A program made the translations under genes and the position numbers. Shown piece by piece: positions 44,634 to 53,062 of a stretch of DNA of 64,000 nucleotides. The notes beneath the pieces are model-generated. The model saw only the letters and a program-made list of their open reading frames with translations, was not told where the DNA came from and searched no databases. The stretch spans positions 1 through 64,000 of the forward strand of contig NZ_BOOQ01000013.1 in the NCBI RefSeq assembly GCF_016863315.1. Direction: 5' to 3'. The first letter of the stretch is position 1; the number at the start of each line of letters is the position of its first letter. This DNA comes from Planotetraspora silvatica (GTDB lineage Bacteria > Actinomycetota > Actinomycetes > Streptosporangiales > Streptosporangiaceae).

Positions 44634-45191
44634 TCAGACCTCGAGCAGCTCGGCTTCCTTGTGCTTCAGCAGGTCATCGATCTTAGCGACGTGCTTCTGA
44701 GTGAGGTCGTCGAGCTCCTTGACCGCGCGATGCACCTCGTCCTCGCCCGCCTCGCCGTCCTTGACCAGCTTGTCGAGCGTCTCCTTGGCATGACGGCGGA
44801 TGTTCCGCACGGAGATCCGGCTGTTCTCCGCCTTGGTGCGGGCGACCTTGATGTACTCCTTGCGGCGCTCCTCGGAGAGCTCGGGGAACACCACGCGGAT
44901 CACCTGCCCGTCGTTGCCCGGGTTGACGCCGAGGTCACTGTCGCGGATGGCCTTCTCGATCGCCGTCATCGCGCCCTTGTCGTACGGCTGCAGCAGGACC
45001 ATGCGTGCCTCGGGCACGTGGAAGGACGCAAGCTGCTGGATCGGGGTGGGCGATCCGTAGTAGTCCACGTTGATCTTGTTGAACATGGAGGGCGTGACAC
45101 GGCCGGTGCGGATGCCCGCGAAGTCGTCCTTGGCGACCGTCACCGCCTTGTCCATCTTCTCTTCGGCCTCGAAGAGCGTTTCGTCGATCAC
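44634..45191 (-). CDS. frr: ribosome recycling factor
   Basis: The 185-residue protein is full length for RRF. It splits post-termination ribosomes together with EF-G. Motifs include [28 protein letters not shown] and [18 protein letters not shown]. The GTG start at 45191 follows GGGAG, nine bases after the pyrH stop, so it is co-transcribed with pyrH. Confidence 0.96.
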   Translation of the reverse strand: MIDETLFEAEEKMDKAVTVAKDDFAGIRTGRVTPSMFNKINVDYYGSPTPIQQLASFHVPEARMVLLQPYDKGAMTAIEKAIRDSDLGVNPGNDGQVIRVVFPELSEERRKEYIKVARTKAENSRISVRNIRRHAKETLDKLVKDGEAGEDEVHRAVKELDDLTQKHVAKIDDLLKHKEAELLEV

Positions 45192-45200
45192 TGCGGCTCC

Positions 45201-46022
<822 letters not shown>

Positions 46023-46856
46023 CTAAGCCTGGCCGACCTTGAAGCGGGTGAAGGCCAAGACCTTCACGCCCGCCTCGGCGGCGACCTTCGCGACCGTCTT
46101 CTTGTTGTCCTTCACGAAAGTCTGCTCCAGCAGCGTGAAGTCCTTGAACCAGCCGTTGAGACGACCATCGGCGATCTTGGCGATGGCGGCTTCCGGCTTG
46201 CCCTCCTCGCGAGTCATCTGCTCGAAGAGGGACCGCTCCTTCTCGACGACGTCGGCGGGCACCTCGGCGGGGCTGAGGTACTTCGGCGCCATCGCGGCGG
46301 CGTGCTGGGCGATGTCCTTGCCGACCGCGGAGTTCTCCTGGTCGAGCTGGATGAGCACGCCCACGGCCGGGGGAAGCTGCGGGTCGGTCTTGTGCATGTA
46401 GGAGGTGATGAAGCCACCCTCCAGCACCGAGAACCGGCGGATCTCGATCTTCTCACCCAGCGCGGCGTTGGCCTCGTCCAGGTGCTCCTTGACGGTCTTG
46501 CCGTTCAGGTCGGACTCGAGCAGCGTCGGCACGTCGCTGGGCTTGGTCGCCAGGATGTGCGCGACGATGTCGGCCGCGAGCTGCTGGAAGCGCTCGCCCT
46601 TCGCGACGAAGTCGGTCTCACAGTTGAGCTCGAGCAGCGCGGCGAGGGAGTCACCCTCGTGCTTGACGGCCACGAGGCCGTTGGAGGCGGTGCGGGTCTC
46701 CCGCTTGCCGACGTCCTTGGCGCCCTTGAGACGCAGGAGGTCGACCGCCTTGTCGAAGTCGCCCTCGGACTCCTCAAGCGCCTTCTTGCAGTCCATCATG
46801 CCGGCGGCGGTCAGCTCACGAAGCCGCTTGACGTCGGCCATGTTCACGGAAGCCAT
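46023..46856 (-). CDS. tsf: elongation factor Ts
   Basis: The 277-residue protein exchanges GDP for GTP on EF-Tu. The N-terminal UBA-like module (VKRLRELTAAGMMDCKKALEE) and the core motif LNCETDFVAKGE are intact. GAAGAGGAAA precedes the ATG. Two hairpins (46900-46975) separate it from rpsB upstream, which could reduce read-through and set a lower level for EF-Ts. Confidence 0.97.
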   Translation of the reverse strand: MASVNMADVKRLRELTAAGMMDCKKALEESEGDFDKAVDLLRLKGAKDVGKRETRTASNGLVAVKHEGDSLAALLELNCETDFVAKGERFQQLAADIVAHILATKPSDVPTLLESDLNGKTVKEHLDEANAALGEKIEIRRFSVLEGGFITSYMHKTDPQLPPAVGVLIQLDQENSAVGKDIAQHAAAMAPKYLSPAEVPADVVEKERSLFEQMTREEGKPEAAIAKIADGRLNGWFKDFTLLEQTFVKDNKKTVAKVAAEAGVKVLAFTRFKVGQA

Positions 46857-46899
46857 TGTCCTATTTCCTCTTCGGGAACCCAGGTGAGATCAGATGTCT

Positions 46900-46975
46900 C
46901 GTGGTGGGCGTGGGCGCCGGGCGCGCACGCCCACCACGGTGGAGCCTTGAGGTCCGCACGGCATTCCGTGCGGAC
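46900..46975. terminator. two hairpins in the rpsB-tsf spacer
   Basis: The first stem pairs CGTGGTGGGCGTG (46900-46912) with CACGCCCACCACG (46926-46938), 13 bp with a 13-base loop. The second pairs GTCCGCACGG (46952-46961) with CCGTGCGGAC (46966-46975), 10 bp with a CATT loop. Neither has a T-tract. On the coding strand they fall directly after the rpsB stop, so they probably act as an attenuator or RNA-processing signal within the operon. Confidence 0.75.
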
Positions 46976-46982
46976 GCCGGGG

Positions 46983-47948
46983 CTACGCCTGCTCTTCGGT
47001 GGCGGGAGCCTCGGCGGCCGGAGCCTCAGCCTCGGTCGCGGCCTCGGCGGGAGCGGCCTCCTCGGCCAGAGCCTCAGCCGGAGCGGCCTCTTCAGCAGGA
47101 GCCTCAGCCGGAGCGGCGTCCTCAGCCGGAGCCTCGGCTGCGGCCTCGGCGGGAGCGGCCTCAGCGGAGGCGCCCTCGAGCAGCTCGCGCTCCCACTCGG
47201 CGAGCGGCTCGACCTCGGCGGTGCCACTGGGCTTCTCGTCACCGCGACCGGCGCCGGCGCGGGTCATCAGACCGTCGGCCACGGCGTCGGCGATCACGCG
47301 GGTGAGAAGGCTGACGGCGCGGATCGCGTCGTCGTTACCCGGGATCGGGTAGTCGACCTCGTCCGGGTCGCAGTTGGTGTCCAGGATCGCGACGACCGGG
47401 ATGCCAAGCTTCTTGGCCTCGTTGATCGCGATGTGCTCCTTCTTGGTGTCCACGATCCAGATCGCGCTCGGAACGCGGGCCATGTCCCGGATACCGCCGA
47501 GCGTGCGCTCGAGCTTCTCCTTCTCACGGCGGCGCATCAGGAGCTCCTTCTTGGTGAGCCCGGACGCGGCCACGTTCTCGAAGTCGAGCTCCTCGAGCTC
47601 CTTCAGACGCTGGAGCCTCTTGTGAACCGTGGAGAAGTTGGTGAGCATGCCACCCAGCCAGCGCTGGTTCACGTACGGCATGCCGACGCGGGACGCCTGC
47701 TCGGAGATGGACTCCTGGGCCTGCTTCTTCGTGCCGATGAACATGATGGAACCGCCGTGGGCGACGGTCTCCTTCACGAAGTCATAGGCGCGGTCGATGA
47801 AGGACAGCGACTTCTGCAGGTCGATGATGTAGATGCCGTTGCGCTCGGTGAAGATGAAGCGCTTCATCTTCGGGTTCCACCGGCGAGTCTGGTGGCCGAA
47901 GTGAACGCCGCTCTCGAGCAGCTGTCGCATGGTGACGACAGGGGCCAT
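46983..47948 (-). CDS. rpsB: 30S ribosomal protein S2 with Ala/Glu/Pro tail
   Basis: The 321-residue S2 has the normal core (about 1-235): [48 protein letters not shown] and [13 protein letters not shown]. The last ~85 residues are an acidic tail of about ten-residue repeats ([20 protein letters not shown]). Actinomycete S2 proteins often have such tails, here unusually long. The ATG has GGAGG at 9 bases. An unusual 350-bp space upstream may hold its promoter and leader. Confidence 0.96.
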   Translation of the reverse strand: MAPVVTMRQLLESGVHFGHQTRRWNPKMKRFIFTERNGIYIIDLQKSLSFIDRAYDFVKETVAHGGSIMFIGTKKQAQESISEQASRVGMPYVNQRWLGGMLTNFSTVHKRLQRLKELEELDFENVAASGLTKKELLMRRREKEKLERTLGGIRDMARVPSAIWIVDTKKEHIAINEAKKLGIPVVAILDTNCDPDEVDYPIPGNDDAIRAVSLLTRVIADAVADGLMTRAGAGRGDEKPSGTAEVEPLAEWERELLEGASAEAAPAEAAAEAPAEDAAPAEAPAEEAAPAEALAEEAAPAEAATEAEAPAAEAPATEEQA

Positions 47949-48121
47949 GGTGTGGTCCTCCATGGTTGTGTGCCCGGGGGCACGGTCTCGGTTGGTCGCA
48001 CGAACCACATGGTTCGCACCCTGACGCCCCGGGCCGTCACCGCCGGACAAGGTCCGGACCGAGGCGACGACTCGTGAATGGGCGCGTGAATTCGGCCCGC
48101 TAGAGCAGGCCGTCGTACAGT
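47949..48121. promoter_or_regulatory. rpsB leader and promoter region
   Basis: Besides the ribosome binding site this stretch has a perfect stem CGAACCA-CA-TGGTTCG (48001-48016), a CCGGAC-AAG-GTCCGG hairpin (about 48046-48060) and a GTGCCC/GGGCAC inverted repeat near 47970-47985. Structured leaders before rpsB are known to bind S2 for feedback control in several bacteria; whether this one does is inference. No gene is present. Confidence 0.4.
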
Positions 48122-48380
48122 CTACCCGGATCCGTCCCCGCTGATGACCGGCGACGTGACCGTGCCTGCCACCGCGTCGCCGTCCTCTGCCGAACCGGCC
48201 GCCGTGGAACCCGAGTCCGTGGAACCTGCGCTCGCGGAATCGGCCGCCGTGGAACCCGAGTCCGGGGAACCTGAGCTCGCGGAACCGGCCGCCGTGGAAC
48301 CTTAGCCGGTGGAATCCGAGCCCGCGGAACCGGCCGCCGTGAAGCCTGCGTTCGCGGAATCCGAGGCCGCAGAACCCGCG
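48122..48380. repeat. 15/45-bp minisatellite at the end of the ArsR-type gene
   Basis: Units of 15 bases built around GGAACC (for example CCGTGGAACCCGAGT) are arranged in a 45-base higher-order repeat of about four copies. The 3' end of the regulator gene runs into it. Past the TAA (48302-48304) the same frame stays open for about 60 further codons of Gly/Ser/Thr/Ala repeats to a TAG at 48122-48124, so the TAA looks like a recent stop within the repeat. Confidence 0.8.
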
Positions 48381-48985
48381 CCTGGACCGCCGGCGCCGCG
48401 TGGCGCCCAAGGGAAGAGCCGGAGCTGGAACTCCGCGAGCCGCGCCCCCACGGGGGCGTTCTCCCCCGTGCGTTCCGCGGCCCGGTAGGGGATGATCAAC
48501 TCGTTGATCCGCTCCGCGAGAGCCCTGAGTTCCTCGGCGTCGACAAGGAGCGTCGCGTGGGTCAGCCACGCGGCCGCCCGCCATTCATGCGGCTCTCGGT
48601 CCGACTGCGCGAGATATGCGCTCAACCGCTGGGCCGCGTCGGCCAGGACCGTGTCGATCACCGCCCTCCGAGCCTCGAACAGCTCAGGTGTGATCCCGTC
48701 CTCGGGTTCGTTGAAGCCCCATCCCCGTTGCAGGGCCCGCCAGACCCGCTCCCTGCCGTCACCCCTGGGCGGCGCCTCTTCGACAAGTCCGTTCTTCGCC
48801 AGCGTGCGCAGGTGATAGCTGCACGCGCTCGGAGACAACCCCGTGACCTGCGCACACTCCGTGGCCGTCGCAGGCCCCTCCGACTGGAGCCGGGACAGGA
48901 TGGCCAGCCGCGCGGGATGCGCCAGCGCACGGAGAACGCCGGCGTCATTGACCTGCCGGTAACCCTCCGCCTTCGAGGTGGTCAT
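48302..48985 (-). CDS. ArsR-type winged-helix regulator of the MFS gene
   Basis: The 227-residue protein has an ArsR-like winged helix (about 10-85): [51 protein letters not shown]. No metal-binding Cys motif is visible, so it likely senses an organic ligand through the C-terminal helical domain (about 95-190). The last 25 residues are a repeat-derived Ser/Ala/Gly tail. Start at ATG 48985; no ribosome binding site is seen. It is divergent from an MFS exporter and probably represses it and itself by binding the paired inverted repeats at 49014-49051. Confidence 0.85.
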   Translation of the reverse strand: MTTSKAEGYRQVNDAGVLRALAHPARLAILSRLQSEGPATATECAQVTGLSPSACSYHLRTLAKNGLVEEAPPRGDGRERVWRALQRGWGFNEPEDGITPELFEARRAVIDTVLADAAQRLSAYLAQSDREPHEWRAAAWLTHATLLVDAEELRALAERINELIIPYRAAERTGENAPVGARLAEFQLRLFPWAPRGAGGPGAGSAASDSANAGFTAAGSAGSDSTG

Positions 48986-49013
48986 GTCGCACACGCTACT
49001 CGCCGATCAGATG

Positions 49014-49051
49014 TGAAGTATTGCCTTCATAACTGTGAAGTATTAGCTTCA
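49014..49051. promoter_or_regulatory. paired operator overlapping the MFS promoter
   Basis: TGAAG-N6-CTTCA occurs twice, at 49014-49029 and 49036-49051, exactly 22 bases (two turns) apart and with nearly the same spacer (TATTGC, TATTAG). TTGCCT (49021-49026) and TAGCTT (49044-49049) form a -35/-10 pair with a 17-base spacer, one in each repeat. The predicted start falls at about the MFS ATG (49057). The site is the natural target of the divergent ArsR-type regulator. Confidence 0.85.
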
Positions 49052-49056
49052 TAGTT

Positions 49057-50382
49057 ATGAAGGAGATGCTTCACGATGCCCGGGACGCCCATCCGAACGT
49101 CCCCCTGCGGCGTCAACGGGACTACCGGTTCCTCTGGTCCGCCCGAGCGATCTCGGAGACCGGAAGCGAGGTCACCAGGCTCGCCGTGCCGCTGACCGCG
49201 GCCACCGCGCTCCACGCCTCCCCGATCCAGATGGGCCTGCTCACGGCCGCGTCGACGTTCCCGTACCTGCTCGTCGGCCTGCCGTCGGGTGCGCTGGCCG
49301 ACCGGGTGGGCCGTCGCAGACCGGTGATGACGTCGTGCGAGACGGTCGCCGGCCTGGCCACGCTCTCGGTGCCGGCGGCATGGCTGGGCGGGGTGCTGAC
49401 CCTCCCCTGGCTGATCGCGGCCGCCTTCGTCGTCGGCGTCTGCGCGGTGGTGTTCCGCTCGTTCAACACGCCCCACCTCACCGCCGTGGTCGCGGAGCCC
49501 CAGCGGACGGCGGCGCTCGCGGGCTTCCAGTCGGTGTACTCCGTCGCCCAGATCAGCGGGCCGGGTCTCGCGGGCCTGCTCGTCGCCCTGCTCACCGCCC
49601 CCGTCGCGATCCTGGTCGACGGGTTCTCCTTCCTCGCGTCCGCGCTCTGCCTCCGGGCCATCCGCGCGCCCGAGCGCGAGGCCGGCACCCGCGGGGCCGG
49701 AATCGGCCGTGAGATCGCCGAGGGCATGCGCGTCCTGACCAGGCATCCGGTGCTGCGCACCCTCTGCGTCACCGGAATGGTCGTCAACACGCTCGGCGCG
49801 GCCCAGCTCGCGCTCTACGTGGTCTTCGCGGTCCGCGTCCTCGGCCTTCCTGGCAGCCTGGTCGGCATCACGGCGACCGGTTTCGGCGTCGGCGGCCTGC
49901 TCGGCGCCGTCCTCGCACCCCGGCTCACCCGCCGGTACGGCGAAAGCCGGGTATTGCTCGGCTCCGTGCTGTTCTTCCCGATCGGATTCATCGGCACGGC
50001 CGCCGCGCACGGCCCGATCTGGCTGGTGATCGGTCAGCTCTGCGTCACAGAGGTGATCACCGGAGTGGCCATCGTGTGCTTCAGCATCTGTGCGGGGGCC
50101 ACGACGATGCGCGAGGCTCCGGCCGGACTGCTCGGCCGGGTGAACGCCTCGACCCAGTTCGCCGTCCAGGGCGTAATGGCTGTGGGCGGTCTCCTCGGCG
50201 GCCTGCTCGGGGAGTCGCTCGGGCTCCGGCCCGCCTTGTGGGTGGGTGCGGCGGCCTCGCTGCTCGTCATCCCCTGCCTGTGGTTGTCGCCCATCCGGCG
50301 GCATGCTCGCCCTGCAGGGGAGGAGCACTCGCCCAGTACGGCTCGGCCCCCTCGATCAGCCCCGGAGGCCTCACGTACGTGA
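49057..50382 (+). CDS. MFS exporter (12 TM, drug-efflux type)
   Basis: The 441-residue protein has twelve predicted membrane helices and the MFS loop motif GALADRVGRRRP between helices 2 and 3. LTAVVAEPQRTAALAGFQSVYSVAQISGPGLAGLL resembles the EntS/MFS_3 drug-exporter group. The ATG at 49057 coincides with the predicted transcription start, so the message may be leaderless; an ATG at 49066 follows GAAGGAG without spacing. The 3' end overlaps the convergent CoA-transferase gene by 116 bases; the overlapping part encodes a Pro/Ser/Arg tail. Confidence 0.88.
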   Translation: MKEMLHDARDAHPNVPLRRQRDYRFLWSARAISETGSEVTRLAVPLTAATALHASPIQMGLLTAASTFPYLLVGLPSGALADRVGRRRPVMTSCETVAGLATLSVPAAWLGGVLTLPWLIAAAFVVGVCAVVFRSFNTPHLTAVVAEPQRTAALAGFQSVYSVAQISGPGLAGLLVALLTAPVAILVDGFSFLASALCLRAIRAPEREAGTRGAGIGREIAEGMRVLTRHPVLRTLCVTGMVVNTLGAAQLALYVVFAVRVLGLPGSLVGITATGFGVGGLLGAVLAPRLTRRYGESRVLLGSVLFFPIGFIGTAAAHGPIWLVIGQLCVTEVITGVAIVCFSICAGATTMREAPAGLLGRVNASTQFAVQGVMAVGGLLGGLLGESLGLRPALWVGAAASLLVIPCLWLSPIRRHARPAGEEHSPSTARPPRSAPEASRT

Positions 50383-51649
50383 GGGTCCCGAACGCGCTGC
50401 CCATGGTCGCCAGCAGGTCGTCCACCCGCGGTTCGGGGGCGTCACCGGCGGTGCGCCCCAGGCCGTCGAGCCACGCCGCGGTCCTCGCCAGCGCGACCTC
50501 GACATGCCAGGAACCGCCCTCGTCCGTACGGCGCAGCAACCCGGCGACCGCGCCGAAGGCGGCGAGGAAGCCGGTCGCGTGGTCGAGCGCCTGCGCCGGG
50601 AGCGGCACGGGCCTGGAGCCGTCGCCGTTCTCGTGGGCGATGCCGGAGACCATCTGCACCAGGCTGTCGAAGCCTCGCCTGCTCGCCCACGGGCCGCGGG
50701 AGCCGTACGCGGAGATGTCCACGGACACGATCCCCGGCCGCAGGGCGGCGAGATCGTCGGCGCCGAACCCCTTGTCCCGCAGGGCCCCTGGCCGATAGGC
50801 CTGGATCACCACGTCGGCCTGCCTGACGAGGTCACGCAACACGCCGGGCTCCGTCCTGAGGTCGACGTGACACGATCGCTTGCCGAAGGCGGTCTCCACG
50901 ACCAGCCCCGGCACCTCGGGAAGGTGCGCGGCGCCCACACGCAGGACCTCGGCGCCGTGCGCGGCGAGGATCCGGGCCGCCACCGGTCCCGCGATCACCC
51001 TCGTCAGATCGAGGACCCGCACACCGCTCAGCGGCCGCGGCACATCGGCGGCTCCCCCTGCCGTGCCATGGGCCGGCGTGGCGGGTGCGGGAAGGGATGA
51101 CAGGCCGACGAGCGGCAGTCGCGCGACCGCCTTCCCCTGTGGATGCGCGAGCCAGTCCTGCCTGTCGCGCAGCACGGCCGCGCACCCGCCCTCGCGGATC
51201 ACCGCCTCCTCGACGTCGGTGCCGGTACGGCCGGCGCAGGCCGCCGAGACGTCGTCCCTACCCGCGCCGGCGTCCAGCCTCAGCGCACGGAGGGCGGCGT
51301 CGCGGTGATGGTCGAAGTTGCAGTGCAACTTGATCCAGCCGTCGGAGGTCCGGTAGTCCCCCGACAGGGGCGCCCAAAGAACGGCCCTCTCCCCGTCGAT
51401 CCGGAAGTGGCGCTCACTCTGGAAGGCGGCCGCCGCGTGCCGGACGTCCACGCTCACATCCGCGGCCGGAGCGCCTTCGCGTCGGCCCCAGTACGCGGCG
51501 ACGGCCGCGGTCACGGCGCCAACAGAGGCGGCCGCGGCCGTGTCGACGCGGAAGACGGAGGGAAGCACAGGGTCGTCGCCGGTCACCCGCACATCCGGGA
51601 GAGCGATTCCCGCGTCCTCGCCCAACCGCTTGATCAGGCCCTCGATCAC
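50267..51649 (-). CDS. class III CoA-transferase (CaiB/BaiF family)
   Basis: The 460-residue protein has a partial first domain and the typical core from about residue 200: RVLDLTRVIAGPVAARILAAHGAEVLRV, GKRSCHVDLRTEPG, DVVIQAYRPGALRDKGFG and ISAYGSRGPWASRRGFD. These enzymes move CoA between carboxylic acids. The catalytic Asp of the family lies shortly after this core; here the best candidate is in FDSLVQM. The GTG start follows GGGGAGA. The C-terminal part (to GEHAAGW) lies within the overlap with the MFS gene. The substrate is unknown. Confidence 0.85.
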   Translation of the reverse strand: MIEGLIKRLGEDAGIALPDVRVTGDDPVLPSVFRVDTAAAASVGAVTAAVAAYWGRREGAPAADVSVDVRHAAAAFQSERHFRIDGERAVLWAPLSGDYRTSDGWIKLHCNFDHHRDAALRALRLDAGAGRDDVSAACAGRTGTDVEEAVIREGGCAAVLRDRQDWLAHPQGKAVARLPLVGLSSLPAPATPAHGTAGGAADVPRPLSGVRVLDLTRVIAGPVAARILAAHGAEVLRVGAAHLPEVPGLVVETAFGKRSCHVDLRTEPGVLRDLVRQADVVIQAYRPGALRDKGFGADDLAALRPGIVSVDISAYGSRGPWASRRGFDSLVQMVSGIAHENGDGSRPVPLPAQALDHATGFLAAFGAVAGLLRRTDEGGSWHVEVALARTAAWLDGLGRTAGDAPEPRVDDLLATMGSAFGTLTYVRPPGLIEGAEPYWASAPPLQGEHAAGWATTTGRG

Positions 51650-51781
51650 GCTCGTCTCCCCTGCTAAAGAGAAACCGGCCTACTAATCGGGGTGCGCCTC
51701 CCCGGCCGGAGTCCACAAGATCCCTGGCGTCATCCACAGTCTTCGCCGGTTACCCACAGATCTGTCCACAGCCACGGGCGA

Positions 51782-52567
51782 TCACACCGAGAGCAGTTCC
51801 TCCGGCAGCGGGTCACCCAGCGCCCAGGATCGGATCATCGCCGTGAAGAGCTCGGGCTTCTCCCCGTTCCACCCGTGGCCGACGCCGGGCGCCAGGCGAG
51901 CCTGCCCCTCGGGGAAGGCCGCGGCGATGCCCGCCAGCGACCGCCTGATCAGCTCGTGCTCGTTCTCCCCCGCGACGGCGAGGACCCGACACGGGGAGTC
52001 CTTCGACTGATCGGGCACCCGGAAATCCAGGACCTCCTCGTTGACCCTGCGAAAGGCCTGCCGGGTCATGGCGCGGACCGCGGCGCGATAGCCCTCGAAG
52101 TCCTCCGGCGGCACGCCGAGATTGCGGGCGTTGGCCCGCACCACGGGCCCCCAGCCGATGATCGGCCCCATCACCCTGCCGATGAGCCGCATCGTGCCTG
52201 GATTGGGGAAGGGCAGGACGTTGACCCCGCTCACGACGGCGCTGCTCAGGAGCTCTGGGCTGGTGGCGGCCAGGTGTGCGGCGACGTATCCGCCCAGGGA
52301 CAGCCCGACCACGTGGGCCTTCCCGTCCGGTGTCCGTGCCGAGATCGTCTCGGCCACGAGCTCGGCCGTGTCGGCGATCGAGACCCATGGGTGGGCGTTG
52401 CTCCGCCCGTGGCCGGGAAGGTCGGGCACCAGAACCCGCAGGTCGGCGGCGAGAGCGGGGATCTGCCTCTTCCACATCCAGCCGCTGGTTCCCGCACCGT
52501 GGAGCAGCACCACCGCCGGCCCGTCATCGGGCCCCGCATCCTGGACAAAGATCGCCATAGGCGTCAT
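51782..52567 (-). CDS. alpha/beta hydrolase
   Basis: The 261-residue protein has the standard alpha/beta hydrolase elements: VVLLHGAGTSGWMWKRQ (oxyanion hole HG), VPDLPGHGRS, nucleophile Ser in VVGLSLGGYVAAHLA, Asp-containing CRVLAVAGENEHE, and the catalytic His in GVGHGWNGEKPE. Substrate unknown; esterase, lactonase or haloperoxidase-type reactions are possible. Start chosen at ATG 52567 with GAGGACG upstream; ATG 52558 is an alternative. It diverges from the YraN gene. Confidence 0.88.
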   Translation of the reverse strand: MTPMAIFVQDAGPDDGPAVVLLHGAGTSGWMWKRQIPALAADLRVLVPDLPGHGRSNAHPWVSIADTAELVAETISARTPDGKAHVVGLSLGGYVAAHLAATSPELLSSAVVSGVNVLPFPNPGTMRLIGRVMGPIIGWGPVVRANARNLGVPPEDFEGYRAAVRAMTRQAFRRVNEEVLDFRVPDQSKDSPCRVLAVAGENEHELIRRSLAGIAAAFPEGQARLAPGVGHGWNGEKPELFTAMIRSWALGDPLPEELLSV

Positions 52568-52707
52568 GCTCGCACGTCCTCGCGCCGGTGCCGCCGCCAG
52601 CCTGTGGATGACGGGTCTGTGGATGAGCGGCCATGTCCACAGAATCCAGTTCTGTCGCTCCGCGCCAGGGGACGCCCTAGGAAGGTCTGGGGCCGGAGGT
52701 GGTCCCA

Positions 52708-53061
52708 TTGGCCGCGAAAGATCAGCTGGGCAGGTACGGCGAGCAGCTCGCCGCGGACTTTCTGGTGGCACGGGGCATGAGCGTCCTGGCCCGCAACTGG
52801 CGCTGTCCTGAGGGTGAGATCGACATCGTCGCGCGTGACGGGAACGCGATGGTCGTCGTGGAGGTGAAGACCCGCTCGAGTCGACGTCACGGCACGGCGT
52901 TCGAGGCGGTCACGCACGACAAGCTCGTACGGCTGCGCTCCCTGGCGCGACTGTGGCTGGCGACGCAGGCGGAGCGGTTCGACACGGTGCGGGTCGACGT
53001 GGTCGCCCTGGAGCGGTTCGCGGGCGACTTCTCCCTCCGCCACGAGCGCGGGGTGATCTGA
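52708..53061 (+). CDS. YraN/UPF0102 family nuclease-like protein
   Basis: The 117-residue protein has the Holliday-junction-resolvase-like fold of UPF0102: GRYGEQLAADFLVARG, then GEIDIVARDG and VVVEVKTRSS, which carry the D-ExK nuclease signature. The role is unproven; DNA processing is likely from its constant link to YifB and DprA. Start chosen at TTG 52708, eight bases after GGAGG; GTG 52699 would overlap that site. It is the first gene of the yraN - yifB - dprA - xerC run, and the next starts one base after its stop. Confidence 0.9.
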   Translation: MAAKDQLGRYGEQLAADFLVARGMSVLARNWRCPEGEIDIVARDGNAMVVVEVKTRSSRRHGTAFEAVTHDKLVRLRSLARLWLATQAERFDTVRVDVVALERFAGDFSLRHERGVI

Positions 53062-53062
53062 C

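Noticed and set aside
50267-50382. frameshift in the MFS or CoA-transferase gene
   Set aside because: Both frames are intact and the transferase keeps its normal end, so the overlap needs no sequence error.
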